Assembly (NCBI GenBank): GCA_028023455.1
Contig: JAQFVV010006336.1
Span: 372,001 to 436,000, forward strand
Direction of reading: 5' to 3'
Source: Epiperipatus broadwayi
Lineage: Eukaryota; Onychophora; Udeonychophora; Euonychophora; Peripatidae
Length of the DNA stretch: 64,000 nt
Shown: positions 14,068-24,570 of the stretch, in pieces
How the letters are laid out: every line of letters begins with the position of its first letter
How positions within the stretch are numbered: position 1 is the stretch's first letter
The notes under the pieces: generated by a model
The model's database searches: none
What the model was told of the DNA's origin: nothing
What the model saw: the letters and a program-made list of their open reading frames with translations, nothing else
Position numbers and translations under genes: made by a program

Positions 14068-14570
14068 TTAGGAATGTTTTTTAAAAAAATCTTTCCAAAT
14101 AGGAGGAAGTTTGCATGTATCATCTCGCTTATTGATACAATCTGGCCTTTTAAGTATCTCAATGGCTTCTCTAATTTTGCATTGGTAGAGATTATCACAT
14201 CTGGATATGATCCTGGTACTAGAAAAATCAATTTTATGACCTGAATCTATAGTATGGAGTGAGAGTGCTGATGATGATGAGTGTTGTTTAACTGCATTAG
14301 CATGCTCATCTCTCCTAACACTGATGCGAAGATTACTCATACCTATGTAAGAAGCTTTACTATTTTTACATGAGATTTGATAGACACCATGAGATTCAAG
14401 ATGGATTGAATCCTTAGGCTTGGTTATTATATTGCTGATCTTTTGATGAGCAGAAAATGCTGTATCTATATTATAGCATTTTAATATACGTCCGATACTG
14501 TCTGTAGTTCCTTTTACATATGGAACACAAATCCTAATAGCTGATTTATCATCTTTTTGTTTCCTATTTT
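14068..14570 (-). pseudogene. PLE protein C-terminus with GIY-YIG endonuclease (left arm)
   Basis: The strand is open for about 165 codons and ends at a stop at 14,068. It begins inside the linker after the reverse transcriptase (motif RICVPYVKGTTDSIGRILK, typical of PLEs), then the GIY-YIG core: GVYQISCKNSKASYIGMS, catalytic Arg in ISVRRDEH, and a later Glu in CKIREAIEIL. The reverse transcriptase is missing because the copy is 5'-truncated at the palindrome centre. A start at the Met of MSNLR would cut off the GIY half, so that Met is not a real start. Confidence 0.8.
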
Positions 14571-14591
14571 CAAGCCCAAAATAGACAAAAT

Positions 14592-15089
14592 AGGAAACAA
14601 AAATATGATAAATCAGCTATTAGGATTTGTGTTCCATATGTAAAAGGAACTACAGACAGTATCGGACATATATTAAAATGCTATAATATAGATACAACAT
14701 TTTCTGCTCATCAAAAGATCAGCAATATAATAACCAAGCCTAAGGATTCAATCCCTCTTGAATCTCATGGTGTCTATCAAATCTCATATAAAAATTGTAA
14801 AGCTTCTTACATAGGTATGAGTAATCATTGCATCAGTGTTAGGAGAGATGAGCATGCTAATGCAGTTAAACAACACTCATCATCATCAGCACTCTCACTC
14901 CATACTATAGATTCAGGTCATAAAATTGATTTTTCTAGTACCAGGATCATATCCAGATGTGATAATCTCTACCAATGCAAAATTAGAGAAGCCATTGGGA
15001 TACTTAAAAGGCCAGATTGTATCAATAAGCAAGATGATACATGCAAACTTCCTCCTATTTGGAAAGATTTTTTTAAAAAACATTCCTAA
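14592..15089 (+). pseudogene. PLE protein C-terminus with GIY-YIG endonuclease (right arm)
   Basis: Mirror copy of the left-arm frame, open from the palindrome centre to a stop at 15,087. Motifs in order: RICVPYVKGTTDSIGHILK (linker), GVYQISYKNCKASYIGMS (GIY and YIG), ISVRRDEH (catalytic Arg), CKIREAIGIL (catalytic Glu), and a C-terminal PPIWKDFFKKHS. The endonuclease would nick target DNA to prime reverse transcription. It has no start and no reverse transcriptase, so it is a dead remnant although the frame is intact. Confidence 0.82.
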
Positions 15090-15171
15090 ATTTAACATTT
15101 TTTGCTATTGGTGGAATTTTAACATTTTATTCAAATCAGTGATTGTAGCGCCTCTACAACCGTCTTTCTAC

Positions 15172-15230
15172 CTTTTATAACTCTGTGGATGGCTTGTGTG
15201 ACCAAGTCGAAACGTCAGTATATTAATATT
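15172..15230 (+). ncRNA. Hammerhead-like motif, right arm of the 14 kb PLE
   Basis: The run at 15,183-15,190 is CTGTGGAT in place of CTGATGA. Stem II follows (GGCTTG 15,191-15,196 with CAAGTC 15,203-15,208, all six pairs formed). Then GAAA at 15,209-15,212 and the self-complementary ACGT plus C, putting the predicted cleavage after 15,216. ACT just upstream can pair with AGT just after the site. GAAACGTC is the usual 3' box of PLE hammerheads. The weak first box makes activity doubtful. Confidence 0.5.
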
Positions 15231-15335
15231 AAAAGTTTTTAACACGGATGAACCTGCAAAATATGTATTTTATATATTTAACCCGTGCAAATCTTCGTTT
15301 TAACATATATATTCGTTCCTCAATATATGTAATAT

Positions 15336-15426
15336 ACAAATCAATATATATATATCAAAATACAGTAAAATTTAAATAATATAATTTATTTAAATTTTAC
15401 TGTATTTTGATATATATATATATATT
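15336..15426. repeat. Near-perfect 45 bp inverted repeat (hairpin)
   Basis: Both sides read CAATATATATATAT then CAAAATACAGTAAAATTTAA toward a 5 bp centre near 15,382. It lies just outside the 14 kb PLE and may be a foldback repeat. No coding content. Confidence 0.85.
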
Positions 15427-18400
15427 GTAAGGCTTAGCCAGCACAATCTTTAAATCAGGCATAATATAGTAAAAAAAAAGAGGAGGAGGTTATAATAAAA
15501 TCGAAGAGAAAGGTTTATTAATTACTTCAAGATTTTGAATTAGTATATTTTTAAAGAACAAACGTCTTATAATCATTTATGCATATATCTATTTAAATGT
15601 CTAAATATTTGATAGAGCTGGAATTCATTTTTCTTGTTTTCAGTTTTCATAATTATTATTACTATTTTTTTGACACATTTATAGTTGGTGTAAGTAATAA
15701 TAAAAAAGAGTTATATTAAATAGATATCATAAAACAATGTTAATAGCAAAATTAACTAAAGGTGTGTGCATGAATCTGTTAATAAAAAAACTTAAAAACA
15801 GATTTGTAATTTATATATATGTTTTAAAATATATATTTTTTAATTTTAAAACTATCTGCATTATTTTGTTTGTTTTAAAAATATTTAAAGTCGTTAATTG
15901 GATGCTAAGATATTCCAAAAAGAAATTGAAAAGGATTATCTTTCAATATGTGCATGAATCTAATAGCTAACAATTAAAGTTTGACAGTACATGACTTGTG
16001 AAATTGAATGATTTAAAAATACTATAGAAATTGCTTACTTAATAAAAGAAATGGGAGGAAAGGTCATGAACATTATTATTTTACCATTATTACTCTAGAT
16101 TTACTTCTAGCTAGTTTAACAACTTGTTTTTGTTAATTTTGCTTACTTGAAAGAAAGTTCTTTTATGGTTCATATGATTATGAAGATGCATGAGTAAACA
16201 TTCCAGATTTTGTTCCTCCTGCTATCTACTGAAGTACATCACTTGGAGATTAATAATATAAAGATGCATATATGAAAGAAGAATCATGGTAAACAACAAT
16301 CTGTCTACATCCTTGAAGAAAAAATCAACAACACAATTTAAAAGTATTTCTAAGGCTTCTTATGAATTCTTGGGACCAATCCATCCTATCTACCATTCTA
16401 CAAAAGTAAATATTTTATGTCTAAATAAAATGATTCCAAATCTACATATCCTGCCATTAATATTTTCATTAATGGCCATAACCATGGTCATCCAAGCTTG
16501 AAGACTGAAGCAGAGACTCTTGAAATTATTATTTTTATTGGTACTTAAACTAATCTATATATACACAAATTTCTTTTTTGCTTTGTATTTTTTTTTTTTT
16601 TTTTAGGATTAGATCATCTGATTGATAACACAAATGTACTATTATATAATATATATATTGAATTTAATCTATAATAGAATATGAAATATTGATAATTATA
16701 ATAGAATATATATGGATAAAGATTATTTAAGTTATTAAAGTCCTTCATTATTAGTCACGTATGTGTATTTCAGTTATGTATAACTTAAAAATAATTCTTC
16801 TGATCCAGAAATATATTCAAAAGTTAAACTTGCTTTTATAATATTTATATATTTCATTTTGGGTAAGAACAATATGCATGTGTAATCCTAGAGACCTCAG
16901 GAGTCATTTCCAATGTTGACTATGAAGTAATATTTCTTAAAATTGCTGTAGTATTATTTACTACATCAATGCTGTATAAATATATAGTGATGCTCTTGCC
17001 ATATTTTAAAAAAAAAATGTCTTGTCACTGAATAAATGGGGTCAACCTTCAGGTATCCTGTTCTTCGTAAGTAGTTTTTTTTTTTATTAAAATGATATAG
17101 TTTAAAAGATCGCATATGTCTTAGACTGAATAAGATTTTTATAGAGATGAAGAATCAGCTTTATTCACCAAAGAATGGATTACTGAATTTTGAATTATTT
17201 GACCATTATGTATTGTTATCTATAAGATATATACTACATCCTGTACAAACATCTGAATAATATATATTATTCAAAATATAATGTTCATAAATTGATTAAA
17301 AAGCCCATGTGACGAAATGGTTATTGATTGTTACTATTTGATTTTATTGTCATTCTCACATATATTTATAAATAAAATATGAACTAATTATTTTATTTAA
17401 AAGATTGACTACATTTATTTTTCTTTAAAGACTATATTACTTATCTATTTACACTTGTGGGTTATAGTATAATGCTTGATTTTTTTAATTTATTCATTTT
17501 GCCCTAAGAATATTGAAAAGCTATTTTGATTATTTGTTTAAACTTTAGTGAACTGCCACATTACTGAATGTTAGAAAATGGATATTAAAATAAATTATTT
17601 TTATTTATTTATATATTAAAATATAATCCAATGTCCCCATTGTTTCTGAATTATATTTAACAAGTAATTTTGAGCCTCATTAATATATTTCTAATAGTAA
17701 TTTTGAAGTTAAATTTATAATTTAGAAATAATAAAATTGATGTATCCCTTTATTTTTAAGATTTTGATTTATCCAGTTCACGCATTGATTGTTATAATCT
17801 GGCATATAGATAGCAAAGTCTCTTTTCATACAGAATATATTATAATGGTACAGATGGAAAAAGGAGTGTCCTTTAACTTCAGGTGTCTGTTTATAAAATT
17901 ATGAACTTATGCATTGAGACCCTTTTAAAATTCTACTTAAATTTTTGTGGAATGAAAATAATGTTTATAAAATCTGTACATTATATATAAATATTAATTG
18001 TAAATGAGATTCTGAAATAGCGTATATTTAAAATTAAAGGATATTTTATTAACTCCAAATATACTTAAAATAAAAATAAATAGAAATCTTAGCGAATTGA
18101 TAACAATAACTAATATTAATATGACTATAAATTGATGTGGAATGAGTGAATGTATAAATAATTAATACAAATTTATAAAATGAAACAATGTCCAACTTTT
18201 ATTTACTTTTAATTTATATCAACTTTTATTTATATCACTGATAAACAATAATAAACAATGGCATTAATAATTTAATAGTTCCATTTATTTCGCAGCGTTT
18301 AACTTCGACAGCTATTACTAATAGTTTTTTAAATAAATGTTGCTACATAAACTTTTTCCTAGAATTCACAATAAAGTTTTGGGTGAGTGAAACAAATGAA

Positions 18401-19085
18401 AGAATATTATAATTTTTATAGTACTTGAATTATAAACAGTAATGAGATCCTTTGCAGCTAAAACATAAATAGTGTAACCTGTGGCACACATTGTAATGAA
18501 TGTGCACATACACATGTCCATAAAAGAAATATTAAAATTGTTTTACTTGGCCAGTAAAAATATTATCTCTGAAAATTCTAGAACAAAAAGACACATATAT
18601 ATGCATGCATAATAAAATAATAATGCTATATCAAGTTTTATTAAGTTTTGGAAAATGTCTTTTTTAAGTGTTTTGTGTAAAAGAATTCTTTATTTAAAAT
18701 CCTGTGATAAGCAAAGCTTGACATGAGTAGTGAAGAAATTAGCTCCAGGTAGTTACTTCTTCATGCTAAGTTTTGTTTTTGTAGTTCATAGGATGATGCA
18801 ATTTTCTGGAAATTTCCAGTTAGTCCATCAAAGTTGTAAACAATTTTTCTCAAGGAATTCTGGTATAGCAATGATAAAATAATCGATTGTATAATGAGAT
18901 AAATTCTTATCTCATAGTTTCTTAAAGAAAAAGTTTCACAAAATATACACCATTGTCAAAATTTTGAAGTAAAGTTGATAAATAGAATTTTTAAAAATAA
19001 CTATGCCCAAACTTCTAAATAAATGTAAAACCATGGTAATCAGATTTATAGGCAGAAATTGGAAGGGTCAAGACATTTGACTCTT
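15427..19085. other. AT-rich non-coding stretch
   Basis: No gene supported. Open frames at 15,737-15,970 and 16,286-16,501 are Lys/Ile/Phe-rich products of base composition without motifs. No clear repeat boundaries found. Confidence 0.5.
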
Positions 19086-19095
19086 TTCTATTTAG

Positions 19096-19173
19096 ATTTT
19101 GGCAGTGGCAGTTGCTGTGTCCACAGGGAGTTTATCTCAGCTGTGGTAGCATGAAGAAATAAGACATAATATC
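19096..19173 (+). other. Candidate exon by splice-site context only
   Basis: The stretch is preceded by a TTTCTATTTAG acceptor-like run, is GC-richer than its surroundings, and ends TATCAG followed by GTAAGAA, a strong donor. All three forward frames close within it; the longest (FWQWQLLCPQGVYLSCGSMKK) ends at a TAA. It could be a non-coding or terminal exon of a gene whose introns span the window, or chance. Confidence 0.2.
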
Positions 19174-19175
19174 AG

Positions 19176-19930
19176 GTAAGAATAATGTATTATTATTTAA
19201 TATCAATACAATAGATATAGAACAAGCATAAATACACTTACTATTAAGGTGAATAACAAATTTCCTTTAGATGGAATTTGCATTTAATATGTATAAATTT
19301 CACCATTTAACAATATGTGGTTATTAGATATACTGAGGAATTGAAGCATTCTCAATTCATTCCCATAAAGTCTACTTACATAATAACATAGTGAACACTT
19401 CAGAAGTATATTCCAATTTAGTATTTTCTTCTTTAATTTGATTTTATAACTGAAACCACAATTTCTATTTGTTAAAAGTGATGGCTGTCTTAAGCTTTTA
19501 TTGGAACTGTCTGTATTCTATATATTGCAACAAATCCATTCAGGGCTCTTCAATTGATTTCTCTTTATTAGCAGAATCTCTAAAAGTTTCTGAAGTAATT
19601 AATATAGTTAATAATAATACATGTCTGAAAACTTCAGAGTTTCTACTTAAATATTACTTATAAAATAAGTGCTGGGTTTTGATTTGATATTTTAGATCTA
19701 GTGTCTGAATATTCTAGCTCCTTACTGAGGTGAGCCATAAGCTCGAAAACAATTGGTCTCGGAGGGGGGGAGGAGGAAGTGTATTTCGGATAGAGATTTT
19801 AAATATTTCTCTTACTGCACTTATCAATTAAGAGTTTGTTATGCTCTCTGTATTACATTTTTGTAAATACAAGCTTATAAAAGCAATGTCACATTATATA
19901 TGACTTGCTTCATTGATGATGATGATGATG

Positions 19931-19989
<59 letters not shown>

Positions 19990-21548
19990 ATGATAATAAT
20001 AGTTATTTTACTTTAACTTTACTAACAATACATATTATATATGTTTAAATATTACAGCTGTACACTCTGTTATTCGAATGCCAAATATAGATTTACAAAA
20101 AGAAATACATCTGATATTAACAGCTGCTGATATAAGTTGCAAATAAGTAATTTTGATTCTCTATTGTCATTTTTGATATTATTTTTTATCTGTAATTTCA
20201 TATAATATTGTTATAGGAATTCTAGAATATGTTATAAAGTTAAGTATTTATATAAATTTTGATACACACATTTAAAGTTAGTGTTTTAAAATTTCAGGGG
20301 ATTAATAAAAAATATAAATCTTTTGACCTTTATAAAAATTAAATATAAGGGTCTTTCAGCAATTAAGTCTTGATTAATAATTTCAATCAAATTCACACAC
20401 ACAACTAAACATTTATTTATAGATTGGTATGCTTTAAGAATAAACATTCTAGAATAAAAATATATAACTAATTTAATTAATTCATATGTAAATAAAATAT
20501 AGCAACATAAATAAGGAATGAATGGTTTCATGTAATGTAAAGTACATAGTGAATGTAAACATTTTTTAAAATTTTAATATTAATCTATAGGCTTAGGAAT
20601 AGACATATTATTATATGTTATCAAAAATGGAAATCAATGAAGTACATCATACTGTTTTTCATAAAAATTATAATAAATAACAATATATATATATATATTG
20701 TGGTGGTACAAAATGGTTTGAAGTTGCAAAACTACAAAGATTACACAAATTCTAGTAGCTAGTACAAACCATGCCACTAGGAATCTAGCCTAGCACTAGA
20801 CTGAGAAGATTATTAGACTGAGAAGATTGTAGTGTTTATTTATATATATATAACATGGCATCATAATCTTTTATAGCATAATCTTCCAAGAGCTCTAATA
20901 ACTTCTGTCAATTCTCTCTCCAGAGGATAATATTGTTGTTAATAATATAGTTATATACTAAAATAACAAGAGAGACATGCACATATGACTATACAATAAT
21001 CTTTATTATACTTTTCCTTTATTATTTCCCTTCCCAATCCAATATGACTGCTATCTGAACTATACTGATCTATTTTAACATAAAATATTTTCCTATTAGT
21101 GCAATTGCTTACAAATTGTTTAATGATACTATTATTCTAACATTATAAAAATCTTTCATGAGGAAATATGCCCATCACTAACCTACAACCAACAAAGTTT
21201 CAATTTTATTGTTGGCATCCCATCTAAATAGGAATGATTGTCGGTGTATTATATAATAGTGAGTTAACTGTATATAACTTAACCCAAAATCTCTCCCTTG
21301 CTAATATTACATAATTTAAGCTTAACCACTAAATGATGACATAAGTGTCTTTTGTTTTTTTGTCTCCATCAATTTTGCTTTGACATCCACTTATTACAAC
21401 ATAAGTGTCTTGTGTTTCTTAAAAATCAGAGTGCAAACTGACTATAACCTACTTTCTATCTCTCCACAATTGATCAGTTCATATTTGTGAAACCAAAATC
21501 TACATATACATGAGTAAATAATACAAAAACTCTGTCAGATAATGAAAA
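19176..21548. other. AT-rich stretch with (GAT)n(AAT)n microsatellite at 19,914-19,990
   Basis: Six GAT units followed by about 18 AAT units lie at 19,914-19,990, similar in make-up to the tract at 427-599. A short (TA)n lies near 20,684-20,700. No gene supported. Confidence 0.6.
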
Positions 21549-21652
21549 TTATTCTTCACGTATAAAGTGTGATAAATTGAGTAGTTTTTTGTGATTAATG
21601 TTTTTTGAATTTTAGCTACTCTGTTTATCACACTTTATACATGAAGAATAAT
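21549..21652. repeat. 37 bp inverted repeat with 30 bp loop
   Basis: The segment TTATTCTTCACGTATAAAGT and on at 21,549-21,585 is mirrored at 21,616-21,652, including TTTATCACACTTTATAC, with only three or four differences. A foldback or MITE-like unit; no flanking duplication identified. Confidence 0.8.
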
Positions 21653-22800
21653 AGACATGAGTACAACAAAGATAATAAAAAATCTAAAAACAAAATTAAA
21701 CCAATATGAAAACATATCTTCCAAAATTATGTCAAAAATAATGAATAAATTATTCAAAATAACCGCATACTCTATTATTGAAACTTTTATGAATCTACAG
21801 TAGTGAATATATATAAAACACAACTGATTGAATCTATAATTGTATTTTACTAATCACAGTAGAAAAGTCCACTTTATAAACAGTTTATAATTACCCACAT
21901 GTTGATCTGCTGTGGCATTGATCACTCATTTCCCAAAATACTGGGTGGCTATCAGTCCATAAATTTAATCAGAAGGGAACAGTCCATGGGTTGACATTTT
22001 TCTGTAAATTCTTGCATGGATCCTCTAAGTCCTCTTTCTTCTGGAAATACCCTTGGCTAGCTAGCTGGCTTCATACTTTTCCAGAGATTGAGATTCCTCA
22101 GTAATTTGGGAGACAGTTTACCCTGGGTTAGCCAGCAAATATTTTCATAGCCATGCAGCAATAACTTTCAATAAAAAGTTTTAATAATCAATCCTTGAAC
22201 AAAAGAAGATTATAATTTATAGTTTTTTCATTTCTTTCCCTCTCTCTCTGCACTTTCAATTAATTTTATTTTCCAAACATGATTGTCACCTTTTTGGTTT
22301 ATTTTTAGAAAGATTTTGTCATTTAAATTTCTGTCCTTTTTTATTTTTAAATTTAAAAGGTTTTTAATGAAATTTACAATGGATAGATTCTTACAATACT
22401 TTTATTACAAATTGATATTTAGCTTGGGTTTCAACAATAGAGTTTAATTGTGCCTTTTTCTAATTTCCCTCCAACCCACATTTTTTTAAGAATTTCAACA
22501 AAAAAAAAGCTTTTACTAAAAATACTTATAATTCTGACAACTAACTTATTTCCTTAGTTTATAAGTAGAATTTTATAAAATTATTTAGCATATTATCTTA
22601 TAATTAGTCTAGTAAAAGTTTTTTTAATCTCACTAAGAAATCAGACTTTCAAGTTTGATCCTTTTTTAAAAATTTATTTAAGTTAATTGTAGTTCAAGAT
22701 GAAATAGTTGTCTTGAATTATAAGTATTTTTGGTAGTTGTCTGTTACATGTACTGTGATTTCTAGGCTGCAGTACCATCAGGAACCACAGAAACACCAAG
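21653..22800. other. AT-rich non-coding stretch
   Basis: Nothing supportable. A slightly GC-richer patch at 21,900-22,140 has no open frame of note. Confidence 0.5.
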
Positions 22801-22809
22801 AAGACTGCA

Positions 22810-23020
22810 AATAATAAATTTCTATCCAAAAATTCTGAAATCAATGTAAAATTAAAATGCCTGAGGCCAGAAATGAGAAAATAAAAATGCCTAAGGCAAA
22901 CATGTAGAACAAATCCTCAACCTCCCCCCCCCACCTGCACAATTTTCTATCCAAATATCTTTGAAATTGATGTAAAATTAAAATGCTTAAGACGAACAAA
23001 TCGAAAAATTAAAAATCGAA
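22810..23020. repeat. Two imperfect copies of a ~75 bp unit
   Basis: TTTCTATCCAAAAATTCTGA followed by ATGTAAAATTAAAATGCCT at 22,818-22,880 recurs at 22,944-23,000 with mismatches. A C9 tract lies between them near 22,924-22,932. The array continues loosely into 23,060-23,240. Confidence 0.6.
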
Positions 23021-23250
23021 CAAATTCTTCTAAAATACAAATCAAAAAGAAATCAAAATGCCATAAAATTCAAATTACAAAAACAGAAATTGGTCTAATA
23101 TATAAAACACACCCCTCCACATGAAGAATTTGAGCAAAAATAAGTAAAATGCAAATTACAAAAAAAAATCATGAATGCTGTTTTCAAAAGCCTATGAAAT
23201 AAAAAAAAAACTATAATAAAAGCCTATGAAATTAAACAAAAACATATTAA

Positions 23251-23997
23251 TTCTTTGACTGTTTTTTATGAGGCTCCTCGTCGACATCTGAAATCACTCT
23301 AACTCAGCCAGTTTTTATAGGAAAATATTCGTTAAACACGTATTGAATTCGTTTTTAAAAGTTCTGTACGATGGTGACATCTTCCGATTTATTTTAGAAG
23401 TAAAAAATAGAAAAAAAATGCATTTAAACCTAAACAAAGAAGGAACATTATTTGTGATTGGTTCTTAGCATGCTCTCAGCCGAAAAAGACATTCTGATTG
23501 GCTGGAAAGAACAAAGAAACTGCCTGATCAAAGAAAATAAAGAAAAACGCTGAGATTTTCATTTCGAATACGATTTAAATTATTATTAAATAATATTTAT
23601 GGAAATTAAACATAATTTTCAGAGAGAATAATAAAAAAACAAAATTATTTTCGAAAAATATTGAAGATTTTAGTACAAATATTGAAGTTGTAGTAAAAAG
23701 AAATATTTACTTTTCTATAACGTAAAAGTCGATCTTTTTGTTTACATTATAACTTTTATGTTGCCGATATTGAATATTTTAGAATAAATAAATAGCAATT
23801 TATTTTTGAAAGAACTTTCATTTTCTTCATAACCTGAAAAATTAATTATATACTTTTTATAAACGTATCTGAGTTGAATTTAATATTATAGGCGAATATG
23901 TTTTAACAATAGGCTTTGTCTTCAGTTTGTGAGTTGGCCAATTAAAAGATTTGATTTTTATCTGATACAACCAATGATAAAATTAGCGGTTAAAAGG
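23251..23997. mobile_element. Second TTAA-bounded element (piggyBac-like, non-autonomous)
   Basis: TTAA at 23,247-23,250 and at 23,998-24,001 bound a 747 bp segment with a better base balance than its surroundings. The ends are TTCTTTGACTG on the left and CCTTTTAACCG read inward from the right; every difference between them is a transition, as expected for decay of a shared CCCTTTRACTG end. The same end motif occurs in the element at 5,451-6,695. No transposase frame is present. There is no empty site here to prove insertion. Confidence 0.45.
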
Positions 23998-24110
23998 TTA
24001 AATCTCAAAATAATTACTGAAGCCAAATTAATGGCACTAATGCAGTACATTTAAAAAAAATTCCTCTAACTTTCAATACTATAATGACAGGAGTATAATA
24101 ATTAACAAAC

Positions 24111-24570
24111 TTTAATAATAGATTAATACTCATTAAGTAATTAAATGTAGATAATAAAAGTTTCTATAAAATACAAAAACAGAAATTGGTGTCTAACTTG
24201 AATGAGTACTTTTCAAAAATATATTAAATTTCATCAATATTTAAAAAATAAAAGTCTATTTGCAAATATGCCTGTGCATTATCTGACTAACAGATATAAT
24301 AATAATTCACAAACCTTAAACACAGACTAATACATATTAAGTAGGTAAATATAAATATACCCTCTACCATCCCACATGAAGAATTAAAACGAAAGATGGA
24401 GGATGGCAGGAAATATGCCTGTGCATTATCTAACTAACAGATATAATAATAATAATCCACAAACTTTAACTACAGACTAATAGATATGAAGTAATTAAAT
24501 ATAAAAAACAACGAGATCATAGCTATTTAAAAAATAAAAATAGCTACAAAATACAAAAACAGAAATTGGA
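24111..24570. repeat. Imperfect repeat array, unit about 147 bp
   Basis: AAATATGCCTGTGCATTATC and the following CTAACAGATATAATAATAAT occur at 24,263-24,305 and 24,410-24,455. Related blocks, such as AAATACAAAAACAGAAATTG, occur at 23,072, 24,171 and 24,548. No coding content. The array surrounds the TTAA element and shares blocks with 23,060-23,240. Confidence 0.65.

Larger units (their letters stand above)
13896..15263. mobile_element. Penelope-like element in a 1.37 kb palindrome
   Basis: The left arm 13,896-14,570 and right arm 14,588-15,263 are reverse complements with only scattered differences, around a spacer of about 17 bp. Each arm, read toward its outer end, encodes the C-terminal end of a PLE protein (linker plus GIY-YIG domain), then about 170 bp of 3' flank ending ACACGGATGAACC. 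Tail-to-tail copies of 5'-truncated PLEs are known for this class. High arm identity suggests a recent event or gene conversion. Confidence 0.88.

Noticed and set aside
13977-15180. Frames antisense to the GIY-YIG sequences in both arms
   Set aside because: They mirror the coding frames of the palindrome and lack any motif.
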